DNA of 64,000 bases from CAZLBC01 sp964557575 (GTDB lineage: Bacteria; Planctomycetota; Phycisphaerae; SM23-33): assembly GCA_964557575.1 (NCBI GenBank), contig CAZLBC010000016.1, positions 1 to 64,000 on the forward strand, written 5' to 3'. This document shows, piece by piece, positions 9,876 to 17,610 of the stretch. A program made the translations under genes and the position numbers. A model generated the notes under the pieces. That model had not been told where the DNA came from. It ran no database searches and worked only from the letters and a program-made list of their open reading frames with translations. Positions within the stretch are counted from its first letter, which is position 1, and every line of letters starts with the position of its first letter.

Positions 9876-11630
9876 ATGTCCCCCGAAGAGAGAGCAGGCG
9901 AACCGGACGGCATGAGCATATTCATGATCGATGCCGTGGGCCCGTTTTTCAAGGGATATCGCCGGCGAAGATACAACTGGTCGAAGGTGCCGTTTGACAA
10001 CATCGAGACCCCGGACGGCGGGCTTGACGGCGAGAAGATGGACGCCATCGAGCAGGACTTCGAGCGTTTTGCGAAGACGGTCTCCCGGCTTGGATTCAAC
10101 GCCGTCAGTGTCGATGATGTCGCGCACCTGGTGACGCATCACGGATATTCGCCGAAAACCCGCCGCCGGATCAAGCAGTACCGGCGGTGGTACCGGCGGC
10201 TGTTTGATATCGCCGCCGCGGAAGGTCTTGCGGTGTACCTGAACATGGACGTCATGTTTTTCAACGACGAACTGGCACGCGCCCTGGGGAACAACCACAC
10301 GGCGATCATATCCTTCCTGAAGGGCTGCTTCCGTTCCGTCTTCACCCGCTACCTCCCGATCAAGGGTATCGTCATCAGGATCGGGGAGTGCGATGCCCCG
10401 GATGTCCGGGGAGAGTTTCGCAGCCGCCTTGTCATCAGGACGCCGCGGGTCGCGCGGCGGTACCTCGGGCAGCTCCTCGCGGTGTGTGAAGAGTGCGGAA
10501 AACTACTGATTTTCAGGACGTGGACCGTCGGCGCCTACCGGATCGGAGATCTCATCTGGAACCGCTATACGTTCGCGCACGTCTTTTCAGATCTGCACAG
10601 CGAATCGCTCGTTATTTCCCTGAAGTACGGGGAAACGGATTTCTTCCGCTACCTGCCGCTGAACCGGCATTTCTACCGCACCGATCACAAGAAGATTATC
10701 GAGTTGCAGACCCGGCGGGAGTACGAGGGATTCGGCGAGTATCCTTCGTTCACGGGCTGGGATTACGAGTCGTACCGCGATCAGCTCGAAGGAGCCGACA
10801 ATATTATTGGTGCCAGCATCTGGTGCCAGACGGGCGGGTGGTCGCCCTTTTTCAATCGGACCTATCTCGATGAATCGTCAATCTGGAACGAGATCAACAC
10901 GTACGTCACGCTGAAGCTGTTCAAGGGCCGGTTGTCTGCGGAGGAAGCGATCCGGGAGTACTGCCGGGAATACATGGCCGAAGGCGATTATCCTGCGATG
11001 AGAGAGCTGCTGGCCCTCTCCGACCAGGTCGTCAAGGAACTGCTGTACATAGACGAACTCGCGGAGCGGAAGATCTTTTTCCGCCGACTCCGCATGCCGC
11101 CGCTGATATCGGTGTTCTGGGACCACGTCATCGTCAACCACTCCATGCGCAAACTGCTTCGCTGCCTCGTGACCGACTGGCAGGGCACGATACGCCAGGG
11201 CTTCGCCGCGCTCGACAAGATCGAGCGGATGAAGCAGCTCGCCCGCCGGCTGGATCTGCCCGGCGCGGGGCTGGATTTCCAGTACGACACGTTCGAGATA
11301 CTGGCCGCGGCCCGCATGTACTACTTCGGTGAATTCAACGGGGAGATTGTCGAGCGGATAACCCGCCTCCGTGACGACTACCGCCGACGGTATCCCGACA
11401 GCCGGTACAGCATGCTGCTGGATTTCAGCCGGTTCCGGGTGCCGCGAACAAGCATCAAAATGTTCATGGAGATCTGTTTGCGTCGGCAGCGGGGGTACCG
11501 GCTGATCGACCGGGTGTTCACCGTGCGGCTTCTGTCCTGGATCATTCCCGTATTCAAGCTCTTTTACCGGGGGAAGGTGTCCCGCTTTGCCGCGCAGCAG
11601 GCGATGGGTATCGACGTGGTATTCAAGTGA
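9876..11630 (+). CDS. TIM-barrel protein, distantly GH67 (alpha-glucuronidase)-like
   Basis: A 584-residue, apparently cytoplasmic protein without signal peptide, 74 bases after the PHP-GT4 gene and probably in its transcription unit. Segments match the order seen in GH67-type barrels: GFNAVSVDDVAHLV, RIGECDAPD, IFRTWTVGAYR, SLKYGETDFFRYLPLN, IIELQTRREYEGFGEYPSF and GASIWCQTGGW. The comparable alpha-glucuronidase motifs are K..GPIDFQ and EFQITQEY. Similarity is only by eye and the catalytic acids are not confirmed. ATG 9876 is the longest start; ATG 9912 (MSIFMIDAVG) is possible because no strong ribosome site precedes 9876. A role in trimming or making the same glycan or glycolipid as the PHP-GT4 protein is inference. 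Confidence 0.55.
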   Translation: MSPEERAGEPDGMSIFMIDAVGPFFKGYRRRRYNWSKVPFDNIETPDGGLDGEKMDAIEQDFERFAKTVSRLGFNAVSVDDVAHLVTHHGYSPKTRRRIKQYRRWYRRLFDIAAAEGLAVYLNMDVMFFNDELARALGNNHTAIISFLKGCFRSVFTRYLPIKGIVIRIGECDAPDVRGEFRSRLVIRTPRVARRYLGQLLAVCEECGKLLIFRTWTVGAYRIGDLIWNRYTFAHVFSDLHSESLVISLKYGETDFFRYLPLNRHFYRTDHKKIIELQTRREYEGFGEYPSFTGWDYESYRDQLEGADNIIGASIWCQTGGWSPFFNRTYLDESSIWNEINTYVTLKLFKGRLSAEEAIREYCREYMAEGDYPAMRELLALSDQVVKELLYIDELAERKIFFRRLRMPPLISVFWDHVIVNHSMRKLLRCLVTDWQGTIRQGFAALDKIERMKQLARRLDLPGAGLDFQYDTFEILAAARMYYFGEFNGEIVERITRLRDDYRRRYPDSRYSMLLDFSRFRVPRTSIKMFMEICLRRQRGYRLIDRVFTVRLLSWIIPVFKLFYRGKVSRFAAQQAMGIDVVFK

Positions 11631-11663
11631 TTCGGCCGCTTGCTCGCGTCACGTCACCCAACC

Positions 11664-11714
11664 CTTTACGAACTATTAGTGAAAGCTGAATACGACCTTA
11701 ACAGTTTTTATATA
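11664..11714 (+). promoter_or_regulatory. Distal Pho-box-like array (five 11-bp units)
   Basis: Half-sites CTTTACG (11664), ATTAGTG (11675), CTGAATA (11686), CTTAACA (11697) and TTATATA (11708) recur every 11 bases. This is the longest such array in the window, 130-180 bases before the LysM lipoprotein start. Confidence 0.55.
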
Positions 11715-11782
11715 CAAGTATCCGCGGTTTAATGTCGGTTGTACCAATCGGCAACTGTTTTCGTTACACATATCGGGCCCTG

Positions 11783-11818
11783 GTTAAGATTCCGTTAAGC
11801 CCGCTGCAGTTTCGATAA
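11783..11818 (+). promoter_or_regulatory. Proximal Pho-box-like pair and -10 candidate
   Basis: GTTAAGATTCC (11783) and GTTAAGCCCGC (11794) are two TTAA half-sites exactly 11 bases apart. A GATAAA -10-like hexamer follows at 11813, 12 bases after the second 7-bp half-site. This is the spacing expected when a PhoB-type activator replaces the -35 element. The LysM lipoprotein starts at 11845. Confidence 0.5.
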
Positions 11819-11844
11819 ACAACACTTTTCAGAAGGAGACGATA

Positions 11845-12144
11845 ATGCGTTCAACCTTTTACTGCTTCGCGATCCTGGCGGTGTGCTCGCTGGTACTGTC
11901 CGGCTGTCCCGGGGGAAAGTTCATGGGCGGCAGCCCTTCCTGCACTCACACCTATACGCTGAAGGCCGGTGAGAACTGTTACGGCACCGTGGCGAAAAAG
12001 GTCTACGGTAACTGGGAATGCTGGGAGATGCTCGAGAAGGCGAATCCGGACATTCCGGCCGGGAAGCTGAAGCCCGGCGTGACGGTGAAGGTGCCGCCCG
12101 TCAAGGGATGCTCGATTTCAAGCGCGTGTACACCGATGAAATAG
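11845..12144 (+). CDS. Small LysM-domain lipoprotein
   Basis: A 99-residue protein with a lipoprotein signal peptide: basic start, hydrophobic core and lipobox LVLSGC with Cys21 as the lipidation site. Residues about 34-88 form a LysM domain (HTYTLKAGENCYGTVAKKVY ... NPDIPAGKLKPGVTVKVPP), expected to bind peptidoglycan. Three cysteine pairs in and around the LysM domain could form disulfides. AGAAGGAG precedes ATG 11845 at good distance. Two Pho-box-like arrays lie upstream and a hairpin terminator follows, so it is monocistronic. It probably tethers membrane to wall; its predicted phosphate control is inferred from the upstream arrays. Confidence 0.85.
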   Translation: MRSTFYCFAILAVCSLVLSGCPGGKFMGGSPSCTHTYTLKAGENCYGTVAKKVYGNWECWEMLEKANPDIPAGKLKPGVTVKVPPVKGCSISSACTPMK

Positions 12145-12186
12145 CAGCAGCGGCGGGACTAAGAGGGGGGAGACCAGCCCTGTGTG

Positions 12187-12226
12187 ATCGGGCCGGCGTG
12201 CGTGCGGCAGGCCGGCCCGATTTGTG
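12187..12226. terminator. Bidirectional hairpin terminator
   Basis: An 11-bp perfect stem (ATCGGGCCGGC at 12187-12197 pairing with 12211-12221) with a 13-base loop, followed by TTTGT. It lies between the convergent LysM lipoprotein and Nudix genes and can serve both. Confidence 0.7.
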
Positions 12227-12241
12227 GTGTGCCGTTTCCGG

Positions 12242-12691
12242 TCAGCGGATGTCTTTTCCGAAATGTTCCCGGCACCATTTCCAGAAGTTCTCGAGAATGC
12301 ACCGCGGGATGCGCTCGTCGACCACGGCGGCCAGTGCCGGCGGCGAAAGCCACCGTCGCTCCCGCATGTCGTCCTCCGGCCACGCGTCGAGGACGCCCGT
12401 GACTTCCAGGGGAACAACGACGACACGGCATGTCCCGCCCCATTTTCGGTAGGTGTATTCTCCCAGCCGCACGTCCAGCGCCCGGCCTCTGGTGCCGGCC
12501 TCCTCGAAGGCCTCTTTCTCGACGGTCTCCAGGAGTGTACAGCCCTCGTCGATCAGGCCCTTGGGGACGATCCACCGGTTGCCGCTCCTGTTGGTGACCA
12601 CCAGGATCTCGATTGCGCCCCTGCGGAACCGGAAGGGAATGCCGGCCGCCTGGGAGAATACTTCGGTATCTCCTGGTTTGTCGGTAGTCAT
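12242..12691 (-). CDS. Nudix hydrolase (DIPP/Ap4A-like)
   Basis: A 149-residue protein starting at ATG 12691 (a GTG two codons upstream is possible). It carries the Nudix box GLIDEG..TLLETVEKEAFEEAG; the canonical REUXEE is here KEAFEE, with Lys for Arg but both metal-binding glutamates kept. WIVPKGLIDEG before the box is typical of the diadenosine/diphosphoinositol polyphosphate hydrolase subgroup (PKG motif). It is divergent from ppx across about 190 bases. Location beside polyphosphate genes suggests cleavage of a polyphosphate-containing nucleotide or inositol pyrophosphate, but this is inference. Confidence 0.85.
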   Translation of the reverse strand: MTTDKPGDTEVFSQAAGIPFRFRRGAIEILVVTNRSGNRWIVPKGLIDEGCTLLETVEKEAFEEAGTRGRALDVRLGEYTYRKWGGTCRVVVVPLEVTGVLDAWPEDDMRERRWLSPPALAAVVDERIPRCILENFWKWCREHFGKDIR

Positions 12692-12836
12692 GTGCACGGC
12701 CGAAAGTCGGACGGTAGCGTTGAGGCCGGGTCAATCCCCGCCCGGTGAAATCACGGTACCGTCTCTCGGGGTATAACGCAAGCCCCGTTTGCCGAATGAG
12801 CAGGCGAGAACTATAATTGCTGTTGCGATGAGGGAT

Positions 12837-12872
12837 CTTAGCGCAACCTTAATATTCTTTGGCGTGGACTAT
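12837..12872 (+). promoter_or_regulatory. Pho-box-like pair upstream of ppx
   Basis: CTTAGCGCAAC (12837) and CTTAATATTCT (12848) are 11 bases apart; GACTAT at 12867 is a possible -10, again 12 bases after the second half-site. The ppx start is at 12884, so the leader would be very short. Confidence 0.55.
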
Positions 12873-12883
12873 CCGGCGGGATC

Positions 12884-14482
12884 ATGAATAATGAAATGCA
12901 CGGTGGCCGTGATATGAACGGTGAAGAGGGAAAAACAGCAGAAGAGGTCAATGCCGGAAATGTGCTGGCGGCGATCGACATCGGCTCCAATTCCATCAGG
13001 ATGTCGATCGGGCAGGTGCTGCCCGACGGCCGGCTCGAGGTGCTCGAACAGGCACAGCGCGCGGTGCACCTGGGCCAGGACACGTTTCGACGGTCGCGCC
13101 TGGGGCGGGCGACGATTCACGCGGCCGTATCGATCCTGAAGGATTTCAAGGGCAGGATAGAGACCTATGCCGCCGACCGGGTGTGGACGGTGGCCACCAG
13201 CGCGGTCAGGGAGGCCCGCAATTCCGACGTGTTCGTGGACCGGGTCAAGATGGCGGCGGAGCTTGATGTCGACATTATCAGCTCGTCCCAGGAAGGCAGA
13301 CTCGCCGTCCTCGCGGTGCGCAACACGCTCGGGAAGAACCGGGATATGCTCGGCGGCGCCGCGATGATATCGGAAGTCGGGGGCGGCAGCACCATCGTCA
13401 CCCTGTTGCGCGACGGCCGCATTACCGCCGCCCAGAACCTGCGGATGGGTTCGATCCGCCTCCAGGAGGAACTCCATACCATGGGGGTGCCCGTCGAGCG
13501 GACGGTGGAACTGATCCACAACGAGGTCGACTCGGTACTGGACCCGGTAAAAGAAATGATGCCGCTGGGCAAGGTGAAGGCGTATTTCGCGATGGGGGCA
13601 GACGCCCGCTTCGCGGCCGCCCGGATCGGGACCCCCTGCGAGAATTCCTCGTTCACGACGATGCCCCGGAAGAAGTTCGACGAACTGGTGGATACCCTGG
13701 CGCATCGGTCTCCGGATGAACTGTCCGCCGCACATGATATCCCCTTCGAGGACGCGGAGACGCTCGTTCCCGCCCTCATGATGTGCCAGGCCCTCCTCCA
13801 TCGCACCCGCGCGAAGCAGCTTGTCGTCCCCGCCGTGTCGATGCGAGACGGCCTGCTGCTGGAGCTCGCCGACCAGTTGTCGGGCGAGGGAGAAGAGATG
13901 TACGCCGACGAGGTGATCCAGTCGGCCTCGGCCATCGCCGAAAAGTACCGCGTGAACATGGAGAACGCACGGCACATCGCCGACTGCGCACTCTGGCTGT
14001 TCGACCGGCTGTCCGCGGAGCACGGCCTGGGGCTGCGGGAGCGGGCGTACCTGGAATCGGCCGCCCTGCTCCACGAGGCCGGTATGTTCGTCTCGCCGCG
14101 CGGCTATCACAAGCACACCTACTACGTCGTCTCCAGTTCGGAGATATTCGGACTCACGCGCAAGGAAGTGGAGGTCGTCGCCCACGTCGCCCGCTATCAT
14201 CGCCGCAGCGCGCCGAAGCCGTCTCACGCCGACTACATGAGCCTCGACCGGGAGAATCGCATCTTGGTCAACCGGCTTTCCGCCGTCCTCCGGCTCGCGA
14301 AGGCCCTCGACGTAGCCGGTCTCAGCGACGTGGAAAAGCTGGACTGCAGCCTCGACGACGACGAGTTCGTGATCATCGCCCGGGAGATGTCCGAGCGTTC
14401 TCTGCGGACGCGATCGTTCGAGATACGCAGCGACCAGTTTGAAGATGTCTTCGGTTTGAAAATACGTTTGACCGGGGGGTAG
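12884..14482 (+). CDS. ppx: Exopolyphosphatase (Ppx/GppA family)
   Basis: A 532-residue actin-fold phosphatase. Motifs: AAIDIGSNSIRMSIG (phosphate loop 1, residues about 29-43), TSAVREARNSD, SSSQEGRLAV and SEVGGGSTIV (phosphate loop 2). The C-terminal third is an HD-type helical domain with LLHEAGMF and HVARYHRR, as in long exopolyphosphatases that remove terminal phosphate from inorganic polyphosphate or pppGpp. The gene precedes ppk by 25 bases, the classic pairing of polyphosphate breakdown and synthesis. A Pho-box-like pair lies directly upstream. ATG 12884 is the longest start; ATG 12914 (MNGEEGK) is equally possible because neither has a clear ribosome site. Confidence 0.93.
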   Translation: MNNEMHGGRDMNGEEGKTAEEVNAGNVLAAIDIGSNSIRMSIGQVLPDGRLEVLEQAQRAVHLGQDTFRRSRLGRATIHAAVSILKDFKGRIETYAADRVWTVATSAVREARNSDVFVDRVKMAAELDVDIISSSQEGRLAVLAVRNTLGKNRDMLGGAAMISEVGGGSTIVTLLRDGRITAAQNLRMGSIRLQEELHTMGVPVERTVELIHNEVDSVLDPVKEMMPLGKVKAYFAMGADARFAAARIGTPCENSSFTTMPRKKFDELVDTLAHRSPDELSAAHDIPFEDAETLVPALMMCQALLHRTRAKQLVVPAVSMRDGLLLELADQLSGEGEEMYADEVIQSASAIAEKYRVNMENARHIADCALWLFDRLSAEHGLGLRERAYLESAALLHEAGMFVSPRGYHKHTYYVVSSSEIFGLTRKEVEVVAHVARYHRRSAPKPSHADYMSLDRENRILVNRLSAVLRLAKALDVAGLSDVEKLDCSLDDDEFVIIAREMSERSLRTRSFEIRSDQFEDVFGLKIRLTGG

Positions 14483-14507
14483 TCGACAGCGTTGATTCTA
14501 TTACCAG

Positions 14508-16646
14508 GTGATGCCGATCATGCCCCGAGACAAGAAAGAGACGTTTGATGCGCCCGAACTGTTCGTCAATCGCGAGCTCAGTTGGCTCGAATTCAACCGG
14601 CGGGTCCTCCGGCAGGGCTTCAATGAACATCTGCCGGCCCTCGAGCGGTTGAAGTTTTTCGCCATATTCTCCGCGAACCTCGACGAGTTTTTCATGGTCA
14701 GGGTCGCGGGACTGATGCAGCAGCGGGCCGCCGGCGTGCGCCGGAAGGACAAGAGCGGTATGACGCCCCGCCGTCAACTTGGGGAGATCGGACGGATCGC
14801 ACACGAATTGGTCCGGGAATGCGACCGGGGTATCCGTGAACTGCTCGACGAACTGCGAGAGAGCGGGTTGTTGATCCTGAAGAGAACCGAGTGGAATCGG
14901 GAGCAACGGGCCTACCTGCGACGGTTGTTCAGAAACGAGATTTTGCCGATTCTCACCCCCATGGGGATGAGCGAACTGTCCCCGAAGCCGCTGATTCCCA
15001 GTCTGCAGTTGAACATGGCGTTCACGCTGGCCGGCGGGGGTGACGCGGATGCGGAGGACGACCGGATCATGGTGGTGCCGGTTCCGGGTCTGTTCGGGCG
15101 ATTCCTGCCGCTGCCACCCGGCGAACAGGCCGCGCTGGCGACCGTGGAGGATGTTATCGCCGACAATATCGACCTCCTGTGCCCGGAAGAAACGATTCGT
15201 TCCGTTGATCTTTTTCGTGTGACGCGTGATGCCGACGTGGAAGTGCAGGAGGACGAGGCGGGAGACCTCCTCGGTTCGATGGAGGAGGCGGTGCTCCAGC
15301 GCCGCCGGCGGGCGGCGGTCAGGCTGGAACTCTCAGCAGGCCCGTCACGAAAGCTGAAAAGCTGGCTGGTCGACGAGCTTGGGCTCTCCCCGGTGGATAT
15401 CTACCGGACGGAGGGGATTATCGATCCCGGTTGCCTGTGGGAAATCGTCGGCCAGCGGGGGTTCGAGGATCTGAAGGTTTCCGAGTGGTCGCCCGCGGAA
15501 CCCCGTGATCTCGCCGGGTTCGATTCCGTGTGGGAGGCCGTCGCCGATCACGACGTGATGCTCTTTCATCCCTACGAGAGTTTCGAGCCGGTCGTCAGGC
15601 TTCTGCAGGAAGCGGCCGACGATCCCGGCGTTCTCGCGATCAAGCAGACGCTGTACCGCACGAGCGGCGATTCGCCGATCATCGCCGCTTTGGAGCGGGC
15701 CGCGCGCAACGGCAAGGAAGTCACGGTGCTGGTCGAACTCAAGGCCCGGTTCGACGAGGCCCGGAATATACAGTGGGCCCGGCGGCTCGAGGACGCCGGC
15801 TGCCACGTCATCTACGGCGTGGTGGGGCTGAAGACCCACGCCAAGGCCCTGATGATCGTCCGGCGCGAGGAAAACCTGATCCGGCGCTACGTGCACCTGG
15901 GCACCGGCAACTACAACGACAAGACCGCCCGGATCTATTCGGATATCGGTATCATGACGTGCGATAACGAGATCGGCAGGGATGTGTCATCCTTTTTCAA
16001 CCTGCTGACGGGGTTGTCGGAATCGGTCGGCTGGTCGCGACTGACCATCGCTCCCACCGGTCTTCGCAAGCGATTCGTCGAACTCATCGACCGGGAGATC
16101 AGGGCGTCCACGCCCGACCGCCCGGGACTCATCATCGCGAAGGTCAATTCCCTCGAGGATCGGGGAATGTGTACGGCGCTCTACCGCGCCGCGGGGCAGG
16201 GGGTCAACGTGCGTCTCAATGTCCGCGGGATATGCTGCCTGCGGCCGGGGATCGAGGGTGTTTCCGACAACATCGAGGTGATCTCCATACTCGACCGCTT
16301 TCTGGAGCACGCGCGGATATTCTATTTCAACAACGGCGGCCACCCCGAGGTCTACCTCGGCAGCGCCGACTGGATGGGCAGAAACCTCGATAAGCGGTTG
16401 GAGATTCTGTTCCCGGTGGTATCCGGCACCCTGGTGCAGCGCGTACGCGAGATACTCGACACCTTTATGGCCGACAACGTGCAGGCGTGGGTGATGCAAT
16501 CCGACGGCACCTGGGAGCCGCGGCGCGGCGGCACCGAACGGATACGGGCACAGGAGCTGTTCCACCGCCGTGCGGAGTCCGGGGCCGCCGACTCGCGGCG
16601 GGCGAGCGGTCGTTTCAGGCCGATCACCCATCCCCGCGAGGAGTGA
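14508..16646 (+). CDS. ppk1: Polyphosphate kinase 1
   Basis: A 712-residue Ppk1 that polymerises ATP gamma-phosphate into polyphosphate reversibly at the membrane. Domain order is standard: N domain beginning with FVNRELSWLEFNRRVL, head domain, then two phospholipase-D-like C domains. The phosphorylated histidine is in GLKTHAKALMIVRRE (H444), followed by YVHLGTGNYNDKTARIYSDIG; the second C-domain histidine region is near EHARIFYFNNGG. The start is ATG 14508, with ATG 14520 as alternative. It is co-transcribed with ppx. Immediately after the stop lies a 25-bp inverted repeat that may terminate the operon. Confidence 0.97.
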   Translation: MMPIMPRDKKETFDAPELFVNRELSWLEFNRRVLRQGFNEHLPALERLKFFAIFSANLDEFFMVRVAGLMQQRAAGVRRKDKSGMTPRRQLGEIGRIAHELVRECDRGIRELLDELRESGLLILKRTEWNREQRAYLRRLFRNEILPILTPMGMSELSPKPLIPSLQLNMAFTLAGGGDADAEDDRIMVVPVPGLFGRFLPLPPGEQAALATVEDVIADNIDLLCPEETIRSVDLFRVTRDADVEVQEDEAGDLLGSMEEAVLQRRRRAAVRLELSAGPSRKLKSWLVDELGLSPVDIYRTEGIIDPGCLWEIVGQRGFEDLKVSEWSPAEPRDLAGFDSVWEAVADHDVMLFHPYESFEPVVRLLQEAADDPGVLAIKQTLYRTSGDSPIIAALERAARNGKEVTVLVELKARFDEARNIQWARRLEDAGCHVIYGVVGLKTHAKALMIVRREENLIRRYVHLGTGNYNDKTARIYSDIGIMTCDNEIGRDVSSFFNLLTGLSESVGWSRLTIAPTGLRKRFVELIDREIRASTPDRPGLIIAKVNSLEDRGMCTALYRAAGQGVNVRLNVRGICCLRPGIEGVSDNIEVISILDRFLEHARIFYFNNGGHPEVYLGSADWMGRNLDKRLEILFPVVSGTLVQRVREILDTFMADNVQAWVMQSDGTWEPRRGGTERIRAQELFHRRAESGAADSRRASGRFRPITHPREE

Positions 16647-16649
16647 CGG

Positions 16650-16736
16650 GGAAAAGGGGACGGGAGTCTTTTTTGATAACGACATGTCTTGAACAACGTC
16701 CTGGTCGGGCAAAAAAAGACTCCCGTCCCCTTTTCC
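16650..16736. repeat. 87-bp palindromic element, 25-bp perfect arms
   Basis: Arms 16650-16674 and 16712-16736 are perfect reverse complements with a 37-base unpaired centre; the core is GGGGACGGGAGTC flanked by A- and T-runs. The element starts three bases after the ppk stop. Its look is that of dispersed REP/MITE-type elements mobilised by Y1 REP-transposases; it can also fold as a bidirectional terminator. No transposase is present in the window. Confidence 0.7.
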
Positions 16737-16739
16737 GTA

Positions 16740-16783
16740 TTTAACCCAATCCGAACGTAATCTTAATCGGATTCGGGTAGATT
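16740..16783 (+). promoter_or_regulatory. Pho-box-like array upstream of uppP-like gene
   Basis: TTTAACC (16740) and CTTAATC (16762) lie exactly 22 bases apart, with the poor unit CCGAACG between them at 16751. TAGATT at 16778 could be the -10. This is weaker than the other arrays in the region because the middle unit does not match. Confidence 0.4.
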
Positions 16784-16839
16784 TTCCGATATATGTATGT
16801 GCCGTCCGTCTGTTGATATGTCCGGAGGAACGTGCCCAT

Positions 16840-17586
16840 ATGGATGAGCTGCTGAGTTCATTGCTTCTTGCCCTGATACAGACCGCAACGGAATTTCTGC
16901 CGATATCGTCATCCGGGCACCTGGCCATCGCGTCGAACATCATCAGCAAACCGGACCTGTTCCTGATTACCGCGCTGCACCTCGCGTCGCTCTTCGCCGT
17001 GCTCATATACACCAGGAGAGAACTACGGGATATCCTGACATTGAAAACGGAATCCCGGAAGTTGATACTCTTCCTGGTGGTCGCAACGATCCCCGCGGCC
17101 CTGGCGGGGCTCCTGCTGAAGCCCCTGGTCGAGGAACTGCTGACCTCGACCGTGGTGATCGGGATATCATTCCTCTTCACCGGGTGCGTTCTCACGGCGA
17201 CGCGGTTTGTGCGGCGGGGAGATTCCGCGGAAGACCTGAACGCGAAAAATTCCCTGATGATCGGACTGTTTCAGGTCCTCGCCCTGCTTCCGGGCATATC
17301 CCGGAGCGGCATGACGATTTCCTCGGGCATGATACTCGGGGTGCCCCGGGAAAAGGCGGCGAAGTTTTCGTTCCTGCTGTTTATACCCCTGTCGTGCGGC
17401 GCATTCGTCCTGGAGACGGGCAACTTCTACATTTCGCTGCCGCTGGTCGTCTCGTTCGTCGTGTGCATGGTTCTCAGCCTGCTGTTCCTCTCCGTCCTGT
17501 TTCGGCTGATCAGGAACAACCGCTTCTATCTCTTCGGGATATACTGCTTTGTCGCGGGCATCGTGACCCTCGCGACGACGCTGTAG
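16840..17586 (+). CDS. uppP: Undecaprenyl-diphosphatase-like membrane protein (BacA/UppP family)
   Basis: A 248-residue multi-pass membrane protein. Start at ATG 16840 is supported by GGAGGA at 16823-16828. Signature 1 is EFLPISSSGHL (residues 18-28) and signature 2 is LPGISRSGMTISSGMILG, the two re-entrant catalytic motifs of BacA/UppP; a third conserved region EKAAKFSFLLFIP follows. The enzyme dephosphorylates undecaprenyl diphosphate (or another polyprenyl/lipid diphosphate) on the outer side, recycling the carrier for wall synthesis. It is slightly shorter than typical UppP (about 265-275). A weak Pho-box-like array upstream suggests phosphate control, possibly with a lipid-phosphate substrate rather than the housekeeping one. 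Confidence 0.85.
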   Translation: MDELLSSLLLALIQTATEFLPISSSGHLAIASNIISKPDLFLITALHLASLFAVLIYTRRELRDILTLKTESRKLILFLVVATIPAALAGLLLKPLVEELLTSTVVIGISFLFTGCVLTATRFVRRGDSAEDLNAKNSLMIGLFQVLALLPGISRSGMTISSGMILGVPREKAAKFSFLLFIPLSCGAFVLETGNFYISLPLVVSFVVCMVLSLLFLSVLFRLIRNNRFYLFGIYCFVAGIVTLATTL

Positions 17587-17610
17587 GGAGCGGTACCCCC
17601 GCTCTCGCTG

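Noticed and set aside
12869..14227. 452-residue open frame antisense to ppx
   Set aside because: Composition is that of an antisense shadow and the sense frame has all Ppx motifs.
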